From Flammeovirgaceae bacterium (GTDB taxonomy: Bacteria > Bacteroidota > Bacteroidia > Cytophagales > Cyclobacteriaceae), in contig CANGUI010000103.1 in NCBI GenBank assembly GCA_947457025.1, positions 1 through 6,481 of the forward strand: DNA of 6,481 nucleotides, written 5' to 3'. The notes under the pieces were generated by a model. The model did no database searches. It was given only the letters and a program-made list of their open reading frames with translations, and was not told the DNA's origin. Below, piece by piece: positions 1-5,312 of the stretch (positions are counted from its first letter, which is position 1; every line of letters starts with the position of its first letter). Position numbers and translations under genes: made by a program.

Positions 1-318
1 CGGCCACCGCCGGGCTGAGCCATTAATGGGGCCCAGCACAGCCAGGTCGGCAAACCGGCTCTGGTGAACCACAGCAAAGCCATCCGCTACCGGCAACATA
101 AACTGAAAGTCAACGTTGGCGCTACGGGCCTGCGCACCGATTTCATGCTGCCACTCCAGGCGCTCGCCGCCGGTAGCCGCCTTAATGGGCTGAACAAAAT
201 CACTGAGAAAAAAACCGGTAAATCGCTTACCCAGCACATGGGCAAACAAATGATCTACCTGGCTGAGCGCAAAATGGTCGCCCTGAAAGTCTACCGGTAT
301 GAGAATGTTAGGATGCAT
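1..318 (-). CDS. Universal stress protein (UspA family), 3' end outside window
   Basis: The first 106 codons are visible and the frame stays open to the window edge. ATG at 318 is followed by MHPNILIPVDF, the typical first beta strand of a UspA domain (hydrophobic strand then V-D-F). Residues 12-33 fit the first helix (ALSQVDHLFAHVLGKRF). Residues 88-96 (RFADLAVLG) match the strand just before the ATP-binding glycine loop. Here that loop starts GPINGS, not the usual G-x2-G, so this copy may not bind ATP in the standard way; its remainder is outside the window. The start lies 14 nt after the stop of the upstream two-domain Usp gene, so the two are probably co-transcribed. Usp proteins are cytoplasmic and linked to starvation, redox and respiratory stress; the specific role here is unknown. 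The opposite strand carries an open frame (64-351) that I regard as a shadow. Confidence 0.88.
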   Translation of the reverse strand, partial: MHPNILIPVDFQGDHFALSQVDHLFAHVLGKRFTGFFLSDFVQPIKAATGGERLEWQHEIGAQARSANVDFQFMLPVADGFAVVHQSRFADLAVLGPINGSARRWP

Positions 319-332
319 CCGATTCGGGTTCG

Positions 333-1163
333 CTACTTGGCCGCCCGGTAGGTCCAGATAGCACAATCAAGGTGATTGACAACATCTTCTGCGATGCTGC
401 CACTCAACAAATGATTCAAGCCCCGCCGCCCGTGGGTACCGATGGCTACGATGTCTGCTTTTACGTCCCGCGCGAAGGCTGCGATGCCTGCCTCCTCGGT
501 GTAATCATTTACGATGTTCAGGGTGTACTGCTGCAACATGAAACGGTCGGCAAACGCCTGCAATTGCGCTTTGGTTTCGGCATCGCGCTTGAAGAGCGCC
601 GGCGTGTTGACGTGTACGATGTGCAGGGTCGCCCCAAACTGCGATTGCAATTCTTTCACCTTCATCGTCAGTTCTTCCTGTTCGGTGTTCAGGTTCGATG
701 GAAAAACAATGTGCTTCACCTGCGTGAGTTGATTCTTCAGTGCGATTACCGGCACCGGCGAGGTACGGACAATCTTCTCTGCGTTCGAGCCAACCAGAAA
801 CTCCTTCAGCCCGGAGGCACCTTGGGTACCCATAATTACCAGATCAATCTTTTGATCTTCAATACACTGCCGTATCGTTGGTGTTGTGGGTCCATACTCG
901 ATCAGCGTGATCACCTTAGGGCGCTCGGGCGCCCACTTGGCCTTCATCTTATCGAAATTCTTCATGGCCTCAGCTTTGAGGTCTTTGAGGTATGCCTCTT
1001 CGAATGACAGCGTAGGCATCAGAACCGTGTCGTGCATGACGGGCAGTTCGATGACGTGCTGCAACACAATCTCACCCGCTTGCTTTCTGGCTACCTCAAC
1101 GGCAAACTTGAAGGCCTGCACAGCCGGCTCAGAAAAATCACAGGGAACCAGAATTCGTTTCAT
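333..1163 (-). CDS. Universal stress protein with two UspA domains
   Basis: This 276-residue protein is two UspA domains in one chain, the usual size for tandem Usp proteins. Domain 1 (about 1-143) begins MKRILVPCDFSE and carries the full ATP-binding signature G-x2-G-x9-G-(S/T) at residues 112-126 (GTQG, then nine residues, then GS). Domain 2 (about 149-272) begins HIVFPSNL and repeats the signature at 242-256 (GTHG, nine residues, GS). Both sites therefore look competent for nucleotide binding. The protein is cytoplasmic. ATG at 1163 is chosen because the protein starts directly at the first Usp strand and lies about 22 nt below a TAnnTTTG box. A second usp gene follows after 14 nt. The spacer upstream also holds an FNR-type palindrome, and the next gene upstream encodes an FNR-like regulator, so redox or oxygen control is plausible. 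The physiological client is not shown by the sequence. Confidence 0.95.
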   Translation of the reverse strand: MKRILVPCDFSEPAVQAFKFAVEVARKQAGEIVLQHVIELPVMHDTVLMPTLSFEEAYLKDLKAEAMKNFDKMKAKWAPERPKVITLIEYGPTTPTIRQCIEDQKIDLVIMGTQGASGLKEFLVGSNAEKIVRTSPVPVIALKNQLTQVKHIVFPSNLNTEQEELTMKVKELQSQFGATLHIVHVNTPALFKRDAETKAQLQAFADRFMLQQYTLNIVNDYTEEAGIAAFARDVKADIVAIGTHGRRGLNHLLSGSIAEDVVNHLDCAIWTYRAAK

Positions 1164-1185
1164 AACTAACGGGTTAATGTTGTTT

Positions 1186-1193
1186 CAAAAGTA
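1186..1193 (-). promoter_or_regulatory. Candidate -7 promoter box (TAnnTTTG) for the usp pair
   Basis: The minus strand reads TACTTTTG, an exact match to the Bacteroidota housekeeping -7 consensus TAnnTTTG, placed 22 nt before the ATG at 1163. At the expected -33 position (19 nt further upstream, 1215-1213) the strand reads TAG rather than TTG, so the -33 element is weak. A weak -33 would fit a promoter that needs an activator. The motif match is seen; promoter activity is inferred. Confidence 0.55.
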
Positions 1194-1238
1194 GAGGTAA
1201 ATTCACCCAAGGCTACTGATAAGGCTCAAGTGAAAAAA

Positions 1239-1250
1239 TGACTTTTGTCA
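1239..1250. promoter_or_regulatory. Candidate Crp/Fnr-type operator, TGAC-N4-GTCA
   Basis: TGACTTTTGTCA is a perfect 4+4 inverted repeat with a 4-nt spacer. It fits the core TGA(C/T)-N4-(A/G)TCA used by FNR-class regulators (FNR itself: TTGAT-N4-ATCAA), although the outermost T/A pair is missing (flanks are A and G). The centre lies roughly 60 bp upstream of the transcription start implied by the TAnnTTTG box at 1193-1186, a usual distance for a Crp/Fnr activator. The adjacent gene at 1482-2198 encodes an FNR-like protein with the conserved E and R of the recognition helix. Binding is inferred. Confidence 0.45.
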
Positions 1251-1313
1251 GCCTTTCGGGCAGCGTAATCATGGCGTGCGGGAAAATCTTTAAAATGCCC
1301 GAAAAAAGCCTAC

Positions 1314-1346
1314 AAAAAATAATACCCGGGTGCGCAATCGGGTACC
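1314..1346 (-). terminator. Candidate intrinsic terminator after the FNR-like gene
   Basis: The minus strand shows stem TACCCG (1344-1339), a 10-nt loop, and the matching arm CGGGTA (1328-1323). Two further G-U pairs are possible at the base. TTATTTTTT follows immediately (1322-1314). The position is about 140 nt past the regulator stop at 1482 and well before the usp promoter, so it would separate the two transcripts. The stem is short, so efficiency is uncertain. Confidence 0.5.
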
Positions 1347-1397
1347 ATTCAGATTAGTTTCGCCGCCATCCGCTGTTGCCCTCCTGCCAATTCGTAT

Positions 1398-1424
1398 GCC
1401 TTGTTCAAAAAATCAGTGCAAGGC
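1398..1424. repeat. Small inverted repeat in the 3' region of the FNR-like gene
   Basis: GCCTTG (1398-1403) and CAAGGC (1419-1424) form a perfect 6-bp inverted repeat around a 15-nt A/T-rich spacer. No T-run follows on either strand, so it is not a clear terminator. It could be a 3'-UTR hairpin of the regulator transcript or chance. Confidence 0.3.
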
Positions 1425-1481
1425 CATGAGCGGACTTACAAATCGATTACCCTTAAGTTTCGGTGAAAAACGTAGGCAGCC

Positions 1482-2198
1482 TCAGGCAAGAATCAGATCG
1501 GCCTGCTTAGCTAGTTTTCGCGCATCCAGTACGCGGATTTTCTTGCCTTCAAAAGCAATCAACCCATCATTCTTAAACTCCGATAAAAGGCGGATAACGG
1601 TTTCGGTGGCCGTGCCCACGATGCTGGCCAGATCCTCGCGCGACAACGCCAGGTCAATCAGTTCACTGCCCTCCCCTTCCATTCCATAGGTTTCCTTGAG
1701 CATCACCAGGTTGGCGGCCAGTCGCTCACGCACCGACTTATGCGCCAACTCAGCCATTTTCTCTTCCATGATGCCCATCTCGTGGCAGATCGACTTTACC
1801 ACCCGGCGCATGAATACCGGATTTTTTTGCAGGACTTCAAAAAAGTGCTCACGAGGAATGAAACAGATTTTCGCATCTTCCAACACCGTGGCCGATGCAC
1901 CGTAATACTCCTCACTCAGCAACGCCCGGTAACCCAGGAAGTCACCCGGCTTGGCGATATAGATGATGTACTCCTTGCCCTGAACATTGTTCTTAAACAC
2001 CTTCACCTTTCCCCCGTTCATGCAAAAAAGGCCCATCGGGCGGGTACCCTCATAGAAGATGTTCTGACCCTTTTTGTAATGCACACAGGTCTTGTGCATG
2101 TTAATCCGGTTCAGATCTTCCGGCTCGAGCCCATTAAAAAGTGAATCCTTAAGATGATCACACAGCAGGCACGGGATATTGAACTCTACTTTCGCCAT
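1482..2198 (-). CDS. Crp/Fnr-family transcriptional regulator, FNR-like
   Basis: This 238-residue protein has the family's usual length and order. It has an N-terminal Cys-containing segment, a cupin-type sensor domain (about 25-120), a dimer helix (about 125-165) and a winged helix-turn-helix (about 182-226). The recognition helix reads TATETVIRLL; E199 and R203 match the Glu and Arg that FNR and CRP use to read the TGA half-site. The sensor lacks the Arg-Ser pair that binds cAMP in CRP (YGASAT in its place), so cAMP is unlikely. Cysteines occur at 10, 13, 38, 59, 112 and 138. C10-x2-C13 resembles the C20-x2-C23 ligands of E. coli FNR, and C112 (ICFIP) aligns with FNR C122 (VCEIP). The position matching FNR C29 is Ser19. 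An iron-sulfur or thiol redox sensor is therefore possible but not assured. It lies 80 nt downstream of menA with its own candidate promoter, and upstream of the usp pair that carries an FNR-type site. Confidence 0.92.
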   Translation of the reverse strand: MAKVEFNIPCLLCDHLKDSLFNGLEPEDLNRINMHKTCVHYKKGQNIFYEGTRPMGLFCMNGGKVKVFKNNVQGKEYIIYIAKPGDFLGYRALLSEEYYGASATVLEDAKICFIPREHFFEVLQKNPVFMRRVVKSICHEMGIMEEKMAELAHKSVRERLAANLVMLKETYGMEGEGSELIDLALSREDLASIVGTATETVIRLLSEFKNDGLIAFEGKKIRVLDARKLAKQADLILA

Positions 2199-2214
2199 GG
2201 GCCGAAATTGGAGA

Positions 2215-2244
2215 AAAATCTACTCGCAATCAACCCCTGCCCAA
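2215..2244 (-). promoter_or_regulatory. Candidate promoter of the FNR-like gene (TTG-N19-TAnnTTTn)
   Basis: In the 80-nt gap between menA and the regulator, the minus strand has TTG (2244-2242), then 19 nt, then TAGATTTT (2222-2215). This fits the Bacteroidota TTG-N19-TAnnTTTG pattern except for the final G. It would give a short leader of about 10 nt before ATG at 2198. It suggests the regulator can be transcribed apart from the peroxidase-menA unit, although read-through from menA is also possible because no terminator is visible in the gap. Confidence 0.4.
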
Positions 2245-2278
2245 CGCTACTTGAAAAATAGTGGGGCACTTACCAGGA

Positions 2279-3175
2279 TTACACAGAAAAAAGCAACCCG
2301 GTTCCAAAAAACAGCACAAAAGCGAGTGTTGTTAGGGCCATTTTCCTCAACAACGGATCAAGCTCGTCAGATCGTAGTTTTACTACTCCGTGGGCAATTT
2401 CCACTTGAAACGGTAAGGTTAACAAAAAGATAAACTGCAGGGGCGAGCGGTAGTTGAGCAGCACGAAGCCGACCGCTGATGCGGTTGCTGTTACCATGAT
2501 GATCACCTGATACCAGGCCGCAGCCCTTTTGCCGATGCGCACGGGCAGCGAATACTTACCCGCTGCCCGATCGGATTCAAGATCGCGCATGTTGTTAATA
2601 TTCAGCACCCCGATTGAAAACAGGCCGCAGCTCAAGGCAGGCAAGACGTCCATCCACCGAAAGGTATTCGTAAAAAGATAGAGCGAACCCATCACGCCCA
2701 CAAAACCAAAAAAAATCAAAACAGAAAAATCACCCAGCCCCACATAGCCGTACGGCTTTTTGCCCACCGTGTACCCGATCGCCGCCAGGATGCTGGCCAC
2801 GCCAAGCGCCAGAAAAAGAAGTAACTCTTGCCAGCGGGTACCAAATGCGACCGCGAGCAGGCTCAGCCCGGAAATGAAACATAGCACCACAAACAGCAGC
2901 ACCGCATTTCTCATCTGCGCCGCAGAGATGGCGCCCGACTGCACAGCACGTTGTGGCCCGCGGCGCCCGGCATGGTCGGCCCCGTGTACCGAATCGCCAT
3001 AATCATTAGCCAGGTTGGAGAGAATCTGCAGCAATACGGTAGTGAGGCAGCAGAGGAAAAAAATGAGCCCGTCAAACTTTTGGCGATCGGCAGCCAAAAA
3101 TGCCGCCATGGCCACACACGCCAGCGAGAGTGGCAGCGTGCGCAACCGGAAAGCCTGAAGCCAAACCCGCATCAT
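2279..3175 (-). CDS. menA: 1,4-dihydroxy-2-naphthoate polyprenyltransferase
   Basis: This is an integral membrane prenyltransferase of the UbiA superfamily. It attaches the polyprenyl chain to 1,4-dihydroxy-2-naphthoate, giving demethylmenaquinone, the precursor of menaquinone. The 298 residues match the family's usual length. The first Asp-rich motif is at 54-61 (NLANDYGD), followed by the MenA-type stretch HGADHAGRRGPQRAVQSG. The second is at 195-202 (NNMRDLES, then D202), followed by GKYSLPVRIG. These two motifs bind the Mg-diphosphate of the prenyl donor. About eight or nine hydrophobic segments span the chain. The start ATG at 3175 (followed at once by a second ATG) is 13 nt after the stop of the DoxX gene, so the two are very likely co-transcribed. 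UbiA (4-hydroxybenzoate) is the alternative, but the motif context reads as MenA. Confidence 0.95.
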   Translation of the reverse strand: MMRVWLQAFRLRTLPLSLACVAMAAFLAADRQKFDGLIFFLCCLTTVLLQILSNLANDYGDSVHGADHAGRRGPQRAVQSGAISAAQMRNAVLLFVVLCFISGLSLLAVAFGTRWQELLLFLALGVASILAAIGYTVGKKPYGYVGLGDFSVLIFFGFVGVMGSLYLFTNTFRWMDVLPALSCGLFSIGVLNINNMRDLESDRAAGKYSLPVRIGKRAAAWYQVIIMVTATASAVGFVLLNYRSPLQFIFLLTLPFQVEIAHGVVKLRSDELDPLLRKMALTTLAFVLFFGTGLLFSV

Positions 3176-3188
3176 GACGCCGAGAAAA

Positions 3189-3599
3189 TTATTTTTTAAT
3201 CAAGGCGTCAAGGGAGTATTGGCCCGGGCCGAATAAGAAGATCGCCACAAAGGGTATCAGAAAAAGGAAGGCATGCTCCCGGTCGGTCACGGGATCACCG
3301 GCATGGATGACGAAAATGATGATGAGCATGGTCGCGATCAGCACCGCCAGCGCCGGGCGGGTAAGCAGCCCCGCGATCAGGAGCGCGGAACAAACCAGCT
3401 CCGAAAAAACAGTTAGCGCTAGCGACACAAATGATCCTACGTGTAGCGGGTCTGGCCAATCGGCCACCTTTTCATCAAAGTGGATAAACTTATTCCACCC
3501 ATGGATGGCCAGAAAAAAACCTGATCCAACCCGCAAAACCAAGATCGCGAGATCCGGATTGTACCGGTGGGTACCAACAAGCAATTGCTTTAGCCTCAT
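3189..3599 (-). CDS. DoxX-family membrane protein
   Basis: A 136-residue protein with four hydrophobic segments (about 17-36, 54-78, 83-101, 107-124), as expected for the DoxX family. Family hallmarks are visible: LRVGSGFFLAIHGWNKF near the first helix, GLLTRPA at 77-83, HAGDP at 99-103 and the C-terminal GPGQYSLDALI at 124-134. DoxX proteins are inner-membrane proteins. Relatives include the DoxD subunit of an archaeal thiosulfate:quinone oxidoreductase and a mycobacterial DoxX that works with detoxifying enzymes, but most have no proven reaction. ATG at 3599 sits 1 nt after the stop of the upstream peroxidase gene (TAG T ATG), a strong sign of translational coupling. Lying between thiol peroxidases and menA, it may link peroxide or thiol chemistry to the quinone pool; that is inference. 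Confidence 0.9.
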   Translation of the reverse strand: MRLKQLLVGTHRYNPDLAILVLRVGSGFFLAIHGWNKFIHFDEKVADWPDPLHVGSFVSLALTVFSELVCSALLIAGLLTRPALAVLIATMLIIIFVIHAGDPVTDREHAFLFLIPFVAIFLFGPGQYSLDALIKK

Positions 3600-3600
3600 A

Positions 3601-4158
3601 CTACTTGATCGCTGCCAGGATTACCGGGTCGAGAGGCTTCACACCCGATTTGAAAAACGTCACCTTTGTGCCGTCTTCGCTCACCACGAACTTGGCGAAA
3701 TTCCAATCAGGCACATCGCCGGTCTTCGCCTCGAGCCACTTGTACAGCGGATGCTTGTCGCCTCCGCGCACGGAAATCTTTTCGCACATTTGAAAAGTAA
3801 CGCCGTAGTTGCGCTCACAGAATTCAGCGATGTCGGCTGCGCTGCCCGGCTCCTGCCATAAAAAGTTATTGGCCGGGAAACCCAAAACCGTAACCTTATC
3901 GCCATACTGCTCGTGCAACTTTTGCAGATCAGCATACTGTGGCGTTTTTCCGCACTTCGATGCCGTGTTCACGATCAACAATTTTTTCCCTTTGAAGTCC
4001 TCCAACCGGACGTCCTTCCCATCGAGGCTCTTCACCACAAAATCATAAATTGATGCAGATGTCGGTTGTTCACCTTTCGCACGCGAAAGCTTACCGGCCA
4101 GAAATGCAGATAGACTCATAAGTACAACGGCAATTAGAATGATCTTACTTAACTTCAT
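3601..4158 (-). CDS. Glutathione-peroxidase-family thiol peroxidase, membrane-anchored or exported (copy 2)
   Basis: A 185-residue member of the glutathione peroxidase family, which reduces hydrogen peroxide and organic peroxides. The catalytic set is complete: peroxidatic Cys69 (NTASKCGKTPQY), Gln102 (QEPG), Trp152 and Asn153 (DWNFAKF). Cys114 (IAEFC) sits where thioredoxin-dependent members keep the resolving Cys, so a thioredoxin-like reductant is more likely than glutathione. Residues 1-22 are a short basic start plus a hydrophobic helix, then a polar linker to about 36, so the enzyme is probably anchored or secreted to the periplasm. Oddities: the usual NNFGGQEPG loop reads NNFLWQEPG, and an extra Cys125 replaces the Phe of the paralogue. 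The ATG at 4158 lies inside the end of the upstream copy (14-nt overlap), and the DoxX gene follows after 1 nt. The two copies share roughly 60% identity by eye. Confidence 0.93.
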   Translation of the reverse strand: MKLSKIILIAVVLMSLSAFLAGKLSRAKGEQPTSASIYDFVVKSLDGKDVRLEDFKGKKLLIVNTASKCGKTPQYADLQKLHEQYGDKVTVLGFPANNFLWQEPGSAADIAEFCERNYGVTFQMCEKISVRGGDKHPLYKWLEAKTGDVPDWNFAKFVVSEDGTKVTFFKSGVKPLDPVILAAIK

Positions 4159-4639
4159 GGGCTATTTCCTGAGGTTTTACCTTGGAAGGATAGAACGTAA
4201 CGGTTCCATCCGGGCGCACCAGGTATTTGCAAAAATTCCAAGTCGGCTCTTTGCCGGTCTTTTCTTTTAGCCACGCATACAGCGGGTGCTGATCATTGCC
4301 CTTGACGCTGATTTTTTCGAACATCTGAAAGGTTACGCCATAGTTTTTCTGACAGAATGTGGCAATCTGGGCATTTGTACCCGGCTCCTGCCCCCCAAAA
4401 TTATTTGCGGGAAAACCCAGAATGGTAAGCTTGCCGCCATGCTGCTTGTGTACCTCTTGTAAGTCGGCATACTGGGGCGTGTATCCGCATTCGGAAGCTG
4501 TGTTCACAATCAGCAGCGTTTTGCCTTTGAACTGCGAAAAATCGACAGACTTTCCTTCCAGGGAATTGATCTTAAAGTCGTACAACGAGGGTACTGCGGG
4601 CATCATGGCAATAAGAAGTAGTAAAAAGGTCGTTTTCAT
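4145..4639 (-). CDS. Glutathione-peroxidase-family thiol peroxidase, exported (copy 1)
   Basis: A 164-residue glutathione-peroxidase-family protein and first gene of the four-gene unit. Catalytic residues are Cys51 (NTASECGYTPQY), Gln84 (in NNFGGQEPG, the common form of this loop), Trp134 and Asn135 (TWNFCKY). Cys96 (IATFC) is at the resolving-Cys position of thioredoxin-dependent enzymes. An extra Cys137 follows the Trp-Asn pair. Residues 1-18 form a short signal peptide (MKTTFLLLLIAMMPAVPS), so the mature enzyme of about 145 residues probably works in the periplasm. The ATG at 4639 is preceded by an A-rich stretch (ACCAAAAACGAAAAAAC), a usual Bacteroidota initiation region without Shine-Dalgarno. 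I see no good TAnnTTTG promoter in the 200 nt upstream. Its stop lies within the start region of copy 2, which suggests coupled translation and similar output of both enzymes. Confidence 0.94.
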   Translation of the reverse strand: MKTTFLLLLIAMMPAVPSLYDFKINSLEGKSVDFSQFKGKTLLIVNTASECGYTPQYADLQEVHKQHGGKLTILGFPANNFGGQEPGTNAQIATFCQKNYGVTFQMFEKISVKGNDQHPLYAWLKEKTGKEPTWNFCKYLVRPDGTVTFYPSKVKPQEIAHEVK

Positions 4640-4671
4640 GTTTTTTCGTTTTTGGTAATGAGAATTTGTTA

Positions 4672-4801
4672 GGGGGCACCATGCCGGACTTGCCTCTGGC
4701 AGCTCTCGGAATGATTTAATGTGTAAACAGAGGCAGGCGCTGTTTTGTTTCCAATAGATCGTGAATATGATTCAATATGACAAGTCCGAAGCATGCACCC
4801 C
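4672..4801. repeat. Nested imperfect inverted repeat, unexplained
   Basis: The 202-nt gap between the peroxidase unit and the lipoprotein-like gene contains a structured element. Outer arms: left 4673-4692 (GGGG..ATGC then CGGACTTG) and right 4781-4801 (CAAGTCCG, AA, GCAT..CCCC), with an uninterrupted 8-bp core. Inner arms, directly continuing the left outer arm: TGCCTCTG (4691-4698) and CAGAGGCA (4728-4735), perfect over 8 bp with a 29-nt loop. The remaining right-side bulge has TGAAT-ATG-ATTCA (4762-4774). Folded, it would give a base stem with two branches. It could be a remnant of a small mobile element, a transcript-end structure for the lipoprotein-like gene, or a regulatory leader for the peroxidase operon. 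No target duplication is visible. Confidence 0.5.
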
Positions 4802-4841
4802 GCAACTGGCCACAACGCCAAACGAATGACCGTCTTGAGTA

Positions 4842-5312
4842 TTATTTAAGAGCTCTGCAGCCCGTCACCGAATTCAAAACGGAATCAGTAAATGAAAATG
4901 TATATTGAAAGGAACGGTAGCCAACTACCATGGCCTTGTGGTTTTTAATCTCGGCAACACTCTGTAAGGAGCATCCAACTTCGTTGAATCTTACAAAGAT
5001 ACTGCCGTTATCGGCACCAGCTAACACCCCGTTCAATATGCCTTGGCAACAGGTTGCGGGATCTGGATTTTCAAATCCGCCAGACGCATTGTTGATTACT
5101 GAGTAAGTCCCGCCTGGCAAGAGTTCCGCGGCAGTTCTCACTCCATCATCAAATACCTCAAAGGACAGCCAACGATCAGTTTCGTTTACAAATACAAATT
5201 CAACATCAAGGCGGTATTCAACCTCTCGCTCGCAATTACCGAAGCTAAAAAGCAAAATACTAATTCCAGTGAGTGAATAAAGCCCGTAAACGGTCTTCTG
5301 TAGGATTTTCAT
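4842..5312 (-). CDS. Small secreted protein, probable lipoprotein, unknown function
   Basis: A 156-residue protein that I cannot assign to a characterised family. Residues 1-26 look like an export signal (MKILQK, then a hydrophobic stretch ending ILLFSFGN) followed by Cys27. FGNC is a poor lipobox because Asn precedes the Cys, so lipidation is probable but not certain. The mature part is polar and beta-strand-like (EYRLDVEFVFVNET, SIFVRFN, YRSFQYTFSFTD) and contains Cys88, Cys89, Cys114 and Cys152, which could form disulfides outside the cytoplasm. The start at 5312 is preferred because it supplies the signal peptide; it also places the first 53 nt inside the 3' end of the upstream peptidase gene, in another frame. 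The overlap implies coupled expression with the peptidase. The protein may be a partner, inhibitor or surface anchor for it; this is a guess from context. Confidence 0.82.
   Translation of the reverse strand: MKILQKTVYGLYSLTGISILLFSFGNCEREVEYRLDVEFVFVNETDRWLSFEVFDDGVRTAAELLPGGTYSVINNASGGFENPDPATCCQGILNGVLAGADNGSIFVRFNEVGCSLQSVAEIKNHKAMVVGYRSFQYTFSFTDSVLNSVTGCRALK

Larger units (their letters stand above)
1164..1481. other. Intergenic region between FNR-like gene and usp pair
   Basis: This 318-nt spacer holds no convincing gene on either strand. Read on the minus strand, it contains the short hairpin at 1424-1398, a terminator-like hairpin with T-run at 1346-1314, the FNR-type palindrome at 1239-1250 and the TAnnTTTG box at 1193-1186. 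A plus-strand open frame entering it from 1330 continues antisense through the regulator and has no recognisable protein character. Confidence 0.7.

Noticed and set aside
64..351. Plus-strand open frame of 95 codons at the left edge
   Set aside because: The minus strand here encodes a clear Usp N-terminus (MHPNILIPVDF and RFADLAVLG). The plus-strand frame is basic and low in character, as antisense shadows usually are.
372..1007. Plus-strand open frame of 211 codons antisense to the two-domain Usp gene
   Set aside because: It lies wholly opposite a gene with two intact UspA ATP-binding motifs, its translation has no recognisable domain, and nothing marks a promoter for it. It is a shadow of the real gene.
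434..3575. Recurrent GGTACC hexamer (near 435, 823, 1341, 2042, 2838, 3569), more frequent than expected
   Set aside because: Five of the six copies lie in genes and encode Gly-Thr followed by His, Gln or Arg with the codons GGT ACC. The excess is explained by codon choice, not by a repeat or operator.
4640..4760. A TAnnTTTG promoter for the peroxidase operon, for example TCTGTTTA with an upstream TTG
   Set aside because: The candidate -7 box misses key positions (second A and final G) and no better match was found, so no promoter is called there.
4667..4820. Integron attC-like site in the inverted-repeat region (GTTAGGG on the left, GCAAC and GCCAAAC on the right)
   Set aside because: attC sites run RYYYAAC to GTTRRRY. 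Here the order is reversed on both strands and the 7-mers do not fit the consensus. No integrase is visible.
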